The notes beneath the pieces are model-generated. The model was not told the DNA's origin, ran no database searches, and saw nothing but the letters and a program-made list of their open reading frames with translations. From positions 1-64,000 of the forward strand of contig JAAYTZ010000005.1 in assembly GCA_012517965.1 (NCBI GenBank): 64,000 bases of DNA, written 5' to 3'. Source of the stretch: Propionibacterium sp. GTDB lineage: Bacteria; Actinomycetota; Actinomycetes; Propionibacteriales; Propionibacteriaceae. Below are positions 24,805 to 33,600 of this stretch, piece after piece. A program made the position numbers and the translations under genes. Each line of letters starts with the position of its first letter. Within the stretch, counting starts at the first letter, position 1.

Positions 24805-25122
24805 TCACGGCGCCCCGCTGGGCTCGCGCCGGCGGCGTCCCGCGTGCCCGCAGGGGCAGTCGTGGGGGAGATGGTGCGGGCAGTCGCACCCGGCCCGACG
24901 GCAGCCACCCCGTGGCAGGTGCCCCCACCGCTCGTGGGCGGCCTGGCGGCTCATGCCGGTGGCGTCCCCGATCTGTGCCCACGTGGCCCCCGCCGAACGG
25001 GCGGTCAGCACGGCGTCCCCGAGTCGGTCCTGAGCCGCGCGGAGCTCCGCGTAGGCCCGGTCCAGGTTCTGGAGGGCGGTGTCGACGGTCGGCACCGACA
25101 GCCCGATCGCCGGCTCGATCAT
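24805..25122 (-). CDS. Small helix-turn-helix protein with Cys/His-rich tail
   Basis: The 105-residue protein has an N-terminal helical part, a helix-turn-helix (ATWAQIGDATGMSRQAAHER, about residues 50-69) and a tail with a dense metal-ligand pattern (CRRAGCDCPHHLPHDCPCGH). The HTH resembles that of many small actinobacterial proteins. Five cysteines and four histidines within about 20 residues suggest that the tail binds a metal ion. It overlaps the cysteine desulfidase stop (ATGA) and precedes selD by 56 bases. It may be a local regulator of the selenium or sulfur genes; that role is inference. I know of no characterised homologue with this tail. Confidence 0.7.
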   Translation of the reverse strand: MIEPAIGLSVPTVDTALQNLDRAYAELRAAQDRLGDAVLTARSAGATWAQIGDATGMSRQAAHERWGHLPRGGCRRAGCDCPHHLPHDCPCGHAGRRRREPSGAP

Positions 25123-26447
25123 GGCGTCCGCTGCCGGGCGAGCAGGATGTTGAGGATCTCGACGTCGGTGCTGCGCATCCCCTTGCTGGCCATCGCCCCC
25201 ACGTTGCGGATGGTCTCGTCGGCGTTGCGGCCCACGATGCCCTGGCACGGGTCGAACACGATGCCGCGCTGGGCCAGCTGGACTGCGGAGACCGCGTTCT
25301 CGACCGCGATCGAGATCTTCGAGGCGCAGGACGCCTTCGCGCCGTCGCACACCATGCCGCCCGTGGTGGCGATGGTGTTGACGACGGTCGCGTCGATCTG
25401 CTCGGCGGAGAGGCCCAGCAGGCGGGCGATGCCCGCCCCGGCGGCGGCCGCGGCGGTGACGACGCCACAAAAGGCCGACAGGCGTCCGATGTACTGCTTC
25501 TGGTAGATCCCGACCAGGTTCGACACCAGCAGCGCCCGGTGCAGGTCGTCTTCGGACGCCCCGAGGTCGCGGGCGTACACGACCACCGGGATGGACACCG
25601 TCATGCCCTGGTTGCCGGAACCCGAGTTGATCATCACCGGCATGCTCGACCCGCCCATCCGGGCGTCCGCCCCGGCGGCAGCGAGGGCGCGGGCGCGCAC
25701 CTTGGTGACGGTGTTGTCGTTGAACTCCAGCAGGGTCCGCCCGACGGACGCGCCGTAGTGGCCGCGTAGCCCCTCTTCCGCGATCGCCATGTTCGCCTCC
25801 ACCTGCCGCCGAAGGGTCGCGCGCAGGCGGGGGCGGGCGTCCAGGTCGACCGCGGCGGCGAACCGAAGGATGCTCGCCATCGTCAACTCCGGTTCGGGGG
25901 CAGCGTCCTCGTCCGGGGCTGGTGGCCGCGGCTCGGTCTCGGGTGCTGGTTCGCCGGCAGTGTCGCGTGCCGGCAGCGGCCGGCCGTTGCGGGTGATCGA
26001 GCGGAACAGGGTGTGGTCGTCGCGAAGTTCCACGGTCGCCTCGTCGGCGCCCGCGCGCACCTGGGCCAGGATGTAGAGGCCCTCGATGTCCTCGACGAGC
26101 CGGACGGTGATCGCCTGATCGTCCACCAGGGCCCGGGCGCGCTCGATGTCGGCGGGGGTGATGTGCTGGAGCGCCTCCAGGCCGGCGTCCGGGTCGCCCC
26201 CGACGAGGCCGAGCGCGGCGGCGATCTGGATCCCCGCGAGGCCGTGGGAGTTGGGCACGATGACGCTCGCCGCGTTCTTGATGATGTTGCCGCTGCACAG
26301 CACGGTCGTCTGCTCGGGCAGGACGCCCAGCACGGCACGTGCCTTGGCGGTGGCGAGCGCGATCGCGATCGGCTCGGTACAGCCCAGCGCGGGGATCACC
26401 TCGCGCAACAGCAGCGCCTCGAATGCATCCTGGGTTGGCTGGTCCAT
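25119..26447 (-). CDS. cyuA: L-cysteine desulfidase (CyuA/YhaM, UPF0597 family)
   Basis: The 442-residue protein matches UPF0597, whose E. coli member CyuA (YhaM) degrades L-cysteine to pyruvate, ammonia and sulfide with an oxygen-sensitive Fe-S cluster. Visible motifs are REVIPALGCTEPIAIALA near the N-terminus, GNIIKNAASVIVPNSHGL, GGSSMPVMINSGSGNQGMT, and the cysteine-bearing GGMVCDGAKASCASKIS and FDPCQGIVGRNADETI expected to hold the cluster. A variable acidic linker lies near residues 165-190. The ATG at 26447 is supported by the end of homology. Position in the Se operon suggests supply of sulfide or removal of cysteine that would compete with selenium. Confidence 0.88.
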   Translation of the reverse strand: MDQPTQDAFEALLLREVIPALGCTEPIAIALATAKARAVLGVLPEQTTVLCSGNIIKNAASVIVPNSHGLAGIQIAAALGLVGGDPDAGLEALQHITPADIERARALVDDQAITVRLVEDIEGLYILAQVRAGADEATVELRDDHTLFRSITRNGRPLPARDTAGEPAPETEPRPPAPDEDAAPEPELTMASILRFAAAVDLDARPRLRATLRRQVEANMAIAEEGLRGHYGASVGRTLLEFNDNTVTKVRARALAAAGADARMGGSSMPVMINSGSGNQGMTVSIPVVVYARDLGASEDDLHRALLVSNLVGIYQKQYIGRLSAFCGVVTAAAAAGAGIARLLGLSAEQIDATVVNTIATTGGMVCDGAKASCASKISIAVENAVSAVQLAQRGIVFDPCQGIVGRNADETIRNVGAMASKGMRSTDVEILNILLARQRTP

Positions 26448-26479
26448 GGTGCCGGTCCCTCGCGTGCTCTGGCGGGAGC

Positions 26480-26842
26480 TCAGTGGCCGCAGCCGTGGTC
26501 GCCGTGCTCGTGCCCGGCGCAGTCGGAGCCCCTGTCGACCAGAGCGCCCGCCAGGTAGCGCGCGACGGCGTCGTCGGCCGGCCCGCTCGCGCCGGCGATG
26601 ACCTCGATGCCGTGGCCGGTGAACCGATTGATGGCCCCGGTGCCGATCCCGCCGACGATCACGACGTTCACCCCCAGCCCGGCGACGAAGTCGGGCGGGA
26701 AACCGGCGTCGTGGCCGGGGTTGGTCACCTCCTGGACCGACTGAACGGCCCCGTCGGCGACGTCGTAGACGCGGTAGAGGGGGCAGCGGCCGAAGTGCTG
26801 GGCGACCTCGGCCTCCTCGGTGGCCACGGCGATCCGGGTCAT
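26480..26842 (-). CDS. NifX/NifB-type (FeMo-co binding-like) domain protein with His/Cys tail
   Basis: The 120-residue protein contains one dinitrogenase iron-molybdenum cofactor-binding domain: IAVATEEAEVAQHFGRCPLY at the start, and VVIVGGIGTGAINRFTGHGI in the middle. Such stand-alone NifX-like proteins occur outside nitrogen fixation, often with Mo- or Se-related genes. The tail after residue 105 is rich in ligands (DCAGHEHGDHGCGH). It is the first gene of the twelve-gene minus-strand run, 32 bases before cyuA. A role in holding or delivering a metal or Mo species is inference. Confidence 0.82.
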   Translation of the reverse strand: MTRIAVATEEAEVAQHFGRCPLYRVYDVADGAVQSVQEVTNPGHDAGFPPDFVAGLGVNVVIVGGIGTGAINRFTGHGIEVIAGASGPADDAVARYLAGALVDRGSDCAGHEHGDHGCGH

Positions 26843-26988
26843 GGTGGTTCCTTTCGTTGCGATGTTCAGTGATGGGCAGGGGCGCCGGTGAGGTGCTGCA
26901 CGATCGCCTCGAAGACCGAGCGGATCGAGCCTCCGCCCGTCGTGCAGCGCGTCGAGGACGTGGCAGTGCCTCCGTTGTCAAGGTTACC

Positions 26989-27000
26989 TGACGAGCGTCA
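26989..27000. promoter_or_regulatory. Small inverted repeat in the selenium-operon promoter region
   Basis: TGACGAGCGTCA is a 12-base inverted repeat (two-base centre) about 150 bases before the NifX-like start, next to TTGACG and TAACCT on the minus strand. No unambiguous -35/-10 pair was found between 26843 and 27060, and no gene lies there. Confidence 0.35.
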
Positions 27001-27064
27001 AGAATTCCTGACAGACTGGTCCCAAGGTCGCCGGAGAGCGGGCGACGCGATCCGGCGAAGTCCG

Positions 27065-27090
27065 GGAATACCCCATGGGGTATCTGGGTT
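27065..27090 (+). promoter_or_regulatory. Sigma-R/SigH-type promoter of the peroxiredoxin gene with palindromic spacer
   Basis: GGAAT (27065-27069), exactly 18 bases, then GTT (27088-27090) matches the thiol-stress promoter consensus. ATACCCCATGGGGTAT (27068-27083) is a perfect 16-base palindrome lying across the -35 edge and spacer; the trxB promoter has ATACCC-N4-GGGTAT in the same register. Confidence 0.8.
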
Positions 27091-27141
27091 GAGGAAGTAC
27101 CGCATGCCCCTGCCGGGGCACAGACCGCGAAGGAGTACGTC

Positions 27142-27774
27142 ATGTCACTGCACCTGGGCGATGTCGCCCCCGATTTCACGGCGGAGACGCAACTCGGCAA
27201 GATCACCTTCCACGACTGGAAGGGTGACTCCTGGGCGATCCTGTTCTCGCACCCCGCCGACTTCACCCCCGTCTGCACCACGGAGATGGGCCGCTTCGCC
27301 GAACTCGAGGACGAGTTCACCAAGCGCGGCGTCAAGCTGATCGGTCTGTCGGTCGACACGGTCGAGGAGCACCACAAGTGGATCCCCGAGATCGAGCAGT
27401 TCAAGGGCGGCGTCAAGGTCAACTACCCGATCATCGCGGACGCCGACAAGAAGGTGTCGCTGCTCTACGACATGATCCACCCCGCCCAGGGCGACTCCTC
27501 CTCGGTCCGCTCGGTGTTCGTGATCGACGGCGCCCACAAGATCCGGCTCATGATGATCTACCCCAAGTCGACGGGCCGGAACTTCGACGAGCTCATCCGC
27601 GTGGTGGACGCGCTGCAGAAGGCGGATGCGGACGCCTGCGCCACCGGCGCCGACTGGCGCCCCGGCGACAAGATCATCGTGCCGCCGACGGTTCCGACCG
27701 AGCAGGCGAAGGAGCAGTTCGCCGACGTGGACGTGATCTACCCCTACCTGCGCTTCGCCAGCGGCCGCAAGTAG
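27142..27774 (+). CDS. 1-Cys-type peroxiredoxin (AhpC/TSA, Prx6 group)
   Basis: The 210-residue protein has the peroxidatic site FSHPADFTPVCTTEMGRFA (C46), a following conserved arginine region (SSSVRSVFVIDG) and the long C-terminal domain (DADACATGADWRPGDKIIVP) typical of the Prx6/1-Cys subfamily. It reduces hydrogen peroxide and organic peroxides with thiol donors. AAGGAG precedes the ATG. The sigma-R-type promoter ties it to the thiol-stress response together with trxB. It lies inside the purine island, where it could protect oxygen-sensitive Fe-S and Mo enzymes. A 15-base-pair terminator follows. Confidence 0.93.
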   Translation: MSLHLGDVAPDFTAETQLGKITFHDWKGDSWAILFSHPADFTPVCTTEMGRFAELEDEFTKRGVKLIGLSVDTVEEHHKWIPEIEQFKGGVKVNYPIIADADKKVSLLYDMIHPAQGDSSSVRSVFVIDGAHKIRLMMIYPKSTGRNFDELIRVVDALQKADADACATGADWRPGDKIIVPPTVPTEQAKEQFADVDVIYPYLRFASGRK

Positions 27775-27786
27775 CCCGGGACAGCC

Positions 27787-27820
27787 GACGCCCCGCCGAG
27801 GAGATCCTCGGCGGGGCGTC
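27787..27820. terminator. Terminator between peroxiredoxin gene and hyuA
   Basis: Perfect 15-base arms (27787-27801 and 27806-27820) enclose the loop AGAT between the convergent genes. Confidence 0.88.
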
Positions 27821-27837
27821 CGCCTGAGAGCGCGGGG

Positions 27838-29256
27838 CTACCGGACCTCGAGGTCGGGGAGGCCGCGCGGGATGTACCGCCCCGGCGGGAGGTCGGGCAG
27901 CGGCTCGCCGTCGGTCACCACGAGGCGTCCGCGCAGGAACACGTCGCGCACCTTGCCGGTCAGCTCGCGGCCCTCGTACTGGGAGTAGTCGGTGCCGTCG
28001 TGCATGGCGTCGTGCCGCACGGTCCACGTCCGGTTCGGGTCGAAGATCACCAGGTCGGCGTCCGAACCGGCGGCCACGACGCCCTTGCGCGGGAACAGCC
28101 CGAAGTAGCGGGCGGCGTTCTCGGCGGTGACGGCGACGAACCGCTCCGGGGTGATCTTGCCCGGGACGACCCCGTAGCTCCACAGCAGCGGGAGGCGCAG
28201 CTCGATGCCGGGGGCGCCGTTGGCGACCTTGTTGAAGGCCGTCGCGCGCGCCTTCTGCTCCTCGAGGGTGAACGAGCAGTGGTCGGTGCCCACGAAGTGG
28301 AGGTCGCCGTCGGCCAGCAGCCGCCACAGCCGATCGTTGTTCGAGGCGTCCCGCAGTGGCGGGCTCATCATGAACTTGCGGGCGTGCTTCTCGGCGGCCG
28401 GGTCGGCGACGCCGCCCACGGGCTCCGGGCCGTACTCGGAGTTGTCGGCCACCAGGTACTGCGGGCAGGTCTCCGCCGCATACCGGACGCCGCGGGCGCG
28501 GTAGTCCTTCACGACGTCGAGGGTGCCCGCGCTGGACACGTGCACCACGTACACGGGGGCGTCCGCGGTCTGGGCGATGAACCCCAGCCGGTAGGCCGCC
28601 TCCCACTCCGACTCCTCGGGGCGGGTGTGCTGGTGGTACCAGGACGCCGTGTGTCCGGCGGCGAGTTCCTCGGCGACCCGGGCCGCGATGACGGTGCCGT
28701 TCTCGCAGTGGAACCCGACGGTGACCCCCAGCTCACGCGTCGCGCGCAGCGCCTGCAGGATCTGGTCATCGGTCACCATCATCGAGCCGTAGTAGCCCAT
28801 GTACATCTTGAACGAGGTGACCCCCGCCTCGACGAGGGCCGGCAGTTCGTCGACGAACTCGGGCTTCCACTCGGTGAACGCGAGGTGGAACGCGTAGTCG
28901 GAGACGGCGCGGCCGTCGGCGAGCCGGTGCCAGTGCGCCAGGCCCTCGGTCGGCGACTCGCCGTGGAACTGGGTCGCGAAGTCGACCATCAGGGTCGTCC
29001 CGCCGGCCAGCGCCGACCGGGTCCCGGTCACCCAGTCGTCGGCCGTCATCAGCCCGGGCCCGCAGTCGAGCTCCAGGTGCGTGTGGCTGTCGATGCCGCC
29101 GGGCAGGATCAGGCAGCCGGCGGCGTCCACGACCTGCTCGCCGGGGCGCGGCGCCAGGTCCCCCACCTCGGCGACGGTCTCGCCGTCGATGCGCACGGAC
29201 GCCGCCCGCGACCCGCTCGGAGTCACGACCGTGCCGCCGCTGATCAGGATGCTCAT
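27838..29256 (-). CDS. hyuA: Dihydropyrimidinase/hydantoinase-type amidohydrolase (HyuA)
   Basis: The 472-residue cyclic amidohydrolase has the metal-binding HTHLELD near residue 59, the lysine expected to be carboxylated in TSFKMYMGY, later metal histidines in GFHCENG and YVVHVSS, and GTDHCSF near residue 310. Relatives open the ring of hydantoins and dihydropyrimidines; E. coli HyuA (YgeZ) acts on phenylhydantoin and is part of the urate cluster, where an imidazole- or hydantoin-ring intermediate is the likely substrate. The ATG at 29256 is chosen from the family N-terminus (MSILISGGTVV). It follows ssnA across a 20-base-pair hairpin. Confidence 0.93.
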   Translation of the reverse strand: MSILISGGTVVTPSGSRAASVRIDGETVAEVGDLAPRPGEQVVDAAGCLILPGGIDSHTHLELDCGPGLMTADDWVTGTRSALAGGTTLMVDFATQFHGESPTEGLAHWHRLADGRAVSDYAFHLAFTEWKPEFVDELPALVEAGVTSFKMYMGYYGSMMVTDDQILQALRATRELGVTVGFHCENGTVIAARVAEELAAGHTASWYHQHTRPEESEWEAAYRLGFIAQTADAPVYVVHVSSAGTLDVVKDYRARGVRYAAETCPQYLVADNSEYGPEPVGGVADPAAEKHARKFMMSPPLRDASNNDRLWRLLADGDLHFVGTDHCSFTLEEQKARATAFNKVANGAPGIELRLPLLWSYGVVPGKITPERFVAVTAENAARYFGLFPRKGVVAAGSDADLVIFDPNRTWTVRHDAMHDGTDYSQYEGRELTGKVRDVFLRGRLVVTDGEPLPDLPPGRYIPRGLPDLEVR

Positions 29257-29280
29257 GTCGAAGCTGACCTCTCTGAACCG

Positions 29281-29325
29281 GCGCGTGCGCCTTTGAGTAC
29301 CAGGAGTACTCAAAGGCGCACGCGC
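29281..29325 (-). terminator. Perfect 20-bp hairpin between ssnA and hyuA
   Basis: Arms 29281-29300 and 29306-29325 are perfectly complementary around the loop CAGGA. No T-tract follows on the minus strand, and it lies 24 bases before hyuA. It may be a terminator, an mRNA-processing stem or an operator. Confidence 0.7.
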
Positions 29326-29345
29326 TGTGCTGGTGGGGTGTCGCC

Positions 29346-30671
29346 CTACATCGACTTCCAGATCTCGGCCGCGCGGGCGGTCGAGCGGGCGTCGATCTCG
29401 GCTTCGTCGATCTTGGTGAACTGGCGGTCGCGGTAGACCCACTCCCCGTTGATCATCGTGTCGACCACCATCGAGCCGTGCATGCCGAAGATCGCGTGGC
29501 CCCACAGGTTCGAGCCGTTGAACGGCGTGAACGGGCGGTAGTCCATCGTGATCAGGTCGGCGTGGTAGCCCGGCTTGAGCTTGCCGACGCCCTTGTCGAA
29601 GAACTTGCCGCAGATCTCGGCGTTGTTCACGAACAGCATGCTGCCGGCCTCCATGAAGCCCAGCGTCGGGTCCTGGTTCTCGTGCGGCGGCACGATGGCG
29701 GCGACCTTCAGGGACTCGAGCATGTCGGGGGTGTAGGCGTCCGTGCCGAGGCCCAGGCGCATGCCGCGCTTGATCCAGTCGGCCGTGTTGGCCAGGCCCA
29801 CGGCGTTGTTCATGTTCGACTCGGGGTTGTGGACCACGTTGGTGTCGGTCAGCACGAGCTGCTCGGCCTCACGCGTGTTGATGTGCACGCAGTGCACGGC
29901 GATCGTCTCCGGGCCGAGCATCCCGAGCTCGGCGAACCGCTCGACGATCGGCTTGCGGTAGCGCGCCATCGAGTCGACCACGTCGGGACGCCCCTCCGCG
30001 ACGTGCACGTGGTAGCCGCCCTTGACGCCCTCCTTGGCCGCCACGCACTTCTCCAGGGAGTCCTGCGAGAGGGTGAAGGAGGCGTGGAGGCCGAACAGGC
30101 CCTTGATCATGTCCGAGTCGTCGGAGTTCGCCCACTTCATGAACTCGACGTTCTCGGCGATCTCACGCTCGAGGATGTCGGCCCCGTCCCGGTCGGACAC
30201 CTCGTAGCACAGCGAGGCGCGGATGCCGATCTTCTTGGCGGCCTCGGCCATCGTGAAGAGCGACCCGGACGCCGCGTGCGGGCTCGAGTGGTGGTCGATC
30301 ACCGTGGTCACGCCGTACTGGATCGACTCCTTGAACGTCGTGTAGGCGTTCAGTTCGACGTCCTCCGGCGTCAGCAGGCGGTCGAGCCGCCACCACATGT
30401 TCTCGAGCACCTCGAGGAAGTTGCGCTGCGGCATGCTCGGAGCGCAGCCCCGGGCGTAGGCGCTGTAGGCGTGGGTGTGGGTGTTGATGAAGCCCGGCAT
30501 GATGACCCGGCCCTGGGCGTCGAAGAACCCGGCGTCCGGGTAGGCCTTCCGCATCTCGGCCGTGGGGCCCACGGCCTTGACCTCGCCCCCGTCGACGACG
30601 ACGGCGCCGTCGGCGAAGAAGGGGTTGGCGGAGTCGAGGGTGAACAGTCGGCCGTTGCCGATGATCTGCAT
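29346..30671 (-). CDS. ssnA: Aminohydrolase SsnA (guanine deaminase/chlorohydrolase-like)
   Basis: The 441-residue amidohydrolase has the metal site INTHTHAYSAYARG, then HVHVAEG, IAVHCVHINTREAE and the late aspartate in LGLGTDAYTPDM. It is of the SsnA family, a core member of the anaerobic purine cluster. It is thought to open or deaminate a purine-derived ring; the exact substrate is not readable here. The ATG at 30671 follows the ygfK stop by eight bases, so the two are one transcriptional unit, and the ygfK-ssnA-hyuA order matches the E. coli set. Confidence 0.93.
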   Translation of the reverse strand: MQIIGNGRLFTLDSANPFFADGAVVVDGGEVKAVGPTAEMRKAYPDAGFFDAQGRVIMPGFINTHTHAYSAYARGCAPSMPQRNFLEVLENMWWRLDRLLTPEDVELNAYTTFKESIQYGVTTVIDHHSSPHAASGSLFTMAEAAKKIGIRASLCYEVSDRDGADILEREIAENVEFMKWANSDDSDMIKGLFGLHASFTLSQDSLEKCVAAKEGVKGGYHVHVAEGRPDVVDSMARYRKPIVERFAELGMLGPETIAVHCVHINTREAEQLVLTDTNVVHNPESNMNNAVGLANTADWIKRGMRLGLGTDAYTPDMLESLKVAAIVPPHENQDPTLGFMEAGSMLFVNNAEICGKFFDKGVGKLKPGYHADLITMDYRPFTPFNGSNLWGHAIFGMHGSMVVDTMINGEWVYRDRQFTKIDEAEIDARSTARAAEIWKSM

Positions 30672-30679
30672 GGGTGCGC

Positions 30680-33600
30680 TCACTTTCCGGCGGGAGCCGA
30701 CAGGAGGTAGGCGTACTCGGCCTCGAGGGCCGTCAGGATGCGGGCCAGGTCGGCCGGCAGCTTGGCGTCCGCGGAGGACGCGATGTCGGTCACCTCGCCG
30801 CCGGGCAGGCGGACGGTGTAGCCGCCGTCGGCCTTGGCCAGGAAGCCGACGTTCGTGGACTCCTCGAAGTCCTCGTGGGTCCAGAACGTGGTGACCTTGT
30901 CCTTGTAGGGGCGGCCGGCGTGCGGGCAGAACGTGCCGCAGTTGCCGCACTCGTTGCACAGGCCGTCGATGTGGACGATCTGGAACGGGTCGCTGAACCC
31001 ACCCACCTTGATGGCCACGTTGGCGCGGTTCGGGCAGACCTCGGTGCAGACCTCGCAGATGTCCTGGCAGGTGAGGCAGCGCGAGCCCTCGTCCTTGCCG
31101 GGCAGCGGCTTGATGAGCAGGGCCCGCTTGGCGCGGATCGGCTCGACCGGCTGGTGGACCGTGGGGTGCGGCCGGTCGTAGTCGGCGGTGACGCCGACGT
31201 CCCGCAGGATCGCCCGGGCCGCGACCTTGGCGTCCGCGATCGCCTGGACGACGGTGGACGGGCCGAGGCGGCCGTCGCCGATCACGTAGACCTTGGGCTT
31301 GCTGCTCTGGAAGTCGGCGTCCAGGACGGCGCGGCCGCGGTCGTCCAGGGCCAGGCCGTTGCGGACGTAGGGCTCGGTCTGGATCGTCGCGCCGGTGGCG
31401 CCGATGACGGTGTCGGCCTCGATGTCGACGAACTCGCCGGTGCCCTCGATGCCGCGGCGCTTGCCGGGGACGATGGGGGCGAGCTTCATCTTCTCGCAGT
31501 GCAGCACCTTGCCGTCGTAGCTGATCGGCGCGACCATCTCGATGATCTCCAGGCCCTCGGCGCGGACGTCGTTGACCTCCTCCTGGGTGGCCGGCATGTT
31601 GGGCTCGTTGCGGCGGTACACGATGAACGCCTTCTCGACGCCCTCGGTGCGGGCGGCCGTGCGGACGCAGTCCATCGCGACATCGCCGGCGCCGACCACG
31701 GCGACCTTCTTGCCGACCTTGGCGCCGCCCTCGTTCCAGGCCTCCCACAGGAAGTCGAGCGCGTCGACGACCAGCTCCTGGCCCTCCTTGACGGGGTTCA
31801 TGCCGCGGCCCCACGAGCCGGTGGCCACGACGACGTGGCTGTAGGTCTTCCGCAGCTCGTCGACGTCGTAGTTCGGGTCGCAGTTGAAGTGGAAGTTCAC
31901 GCCGAGGTCGGTGGCCAGGGCGAAGTCGCGCATGATCTGCTCTTCGCTGATCCGGAACTTCGGGATTATGTACTTCACGATGCCGTACGGGCCGTCGAGC
32001 TTCTCGAAGACGTCCACCTCGACGCCGTTGCGGCGCAGGAAGATCGCCGCGCCGATGCCGGCCGGGCCCGCGCCGATGATGGCCACCTTCTGGTCCGTCA
32101 CCAGCGCCGGGGCGACCTGGGCCTTGCTGAAGGCGTCCTGGGCGTGGTCGGAGGCGACCAGCTTGACCTGGCGGATGTGGATCGACTGCTCGTAGTCGAG
32201 CCGGGTGCAGTGCTCGCGGCAGTTCTGGGCGCAGAGCACGCCGTTGATCGTCGGGGCGGTGTTGTCGAGGGCGATGACCTTGAAGGCCTCGTCGTACCGA
32301 CCGGCCGCGGTCAGCGTCAGGTACTCGGGGATCTGCTGGTGGATCGGGCAGCCGCCGTCCTCACAGGGCGCCTTGAAGCAGTCGGTCAGCGGCAGCGGCG
32401 AGGAGGTCTTCCGGCTCGGGAACTTCTCGCGGAAGCGCTTGTGGTAGGCGGGATCGGCGAAGATCCCCTCGACGGTCTCGCGGAGCAGGGCGACGTCGAT
32501 CGGGCCGGCGTCCGTCATGATCGCCGCGGACAGCTCGGCGAGCTGCTGGAAGCGCTGCGGGCCGCCGGGCTTGAGCACCGTGGACGCCACCGTGATCGGC
32601 TGGATGCCCGTGGCGAGGACCCGCTCCAGGTTGAGGGCGTCCACGCCGCCGGAGTAGGAGATCGGCAACTGGCCGTCGAAGGCCTCCGAGAGCTTCAGAG
32701 CCAGCGACATCGAGAGGATCAGCAGCGAGCGGCCCGACATGTACATCTCCTCGGACGGCAGCTCGCCGGCCTTCACCTCGACGGGGAAGGTGTTGGTGAG
32801 CTTGACGCCGAAGCGAAGGCCGCGCTCGGCCGCGGTCGCCCGGAGGCGCTGCAGCATCGGGACGGCGTCGGAGAACTGGAGGTCGGCCTTGAAGTGGTGG
32901 TCGTCGAAGGAGATGTAGTCGTAGCCGAGGCGGTCGAGCGCGGAGCGCGCGTACTCGTAGCCGAGCATCGTCGGGTTGCACTTGACGAACGTGTTGAGGT
33001 TCTTCTCGGTGAGCAGGTAGTGCGCGATCGACTCGATCTCGCCGGCGGGGCAGCCGTGCAGCGTCGACAGCGTGACGGAGTTCGAGATCTGCGTGGGGAT
33101 GGCCGCGAGATCCTCGGCCGTGAAGTTCTGGAACTCACCCAGGTGGGCCTCGAGCCAGGAGTAGCACTCGTTCCAGACGGCGGTGCGGCTGGCGTCCTTG
33201 AGGCCCTCGATGTAGTTGTCGATCTTGGGCAGCTTGATGCCCTCGAGGTCGTAGCCGACGCTCATGTTGAAGGCGACGTCCCCGACCCAGCCGATGCCGA
33301 GCTCCTTGCCCCAGAAGGCGCACAGGAACCAGGCCCGCACGTACTCGTCGAAGGCCTCCTCGACGGTCAGCTCGGTCGACCACTCGCAGTTGTAGCCCTC
33401 GTCCATCATCTCGATGCAGGGCTTGGCGACGCAGGCCCGCAGCTCGGCGCCGTCCATCTTCTGCACGGTCTTGAGCTCCATGAACCGGGCCCCGGTCAGG
33501 TAGCACACGAGGATGTTGTTCGACAACTGAGTCGACGGGCCGGCCGCCGGGCCGACCGGGTTGGCGATGCGGTCGCCGAAGGAATCGACGATCGTCGTGG

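Noticed and set aside
27068-27083. Simple CsoR-type copper operator
   Set aside because: The exact GGAAT-N18-GTT around the palindrome and its presence at trxB point first to a thiol-stress promoter; no copper gene is adjacent. A second binding protein remains possible and is listed as a finding.
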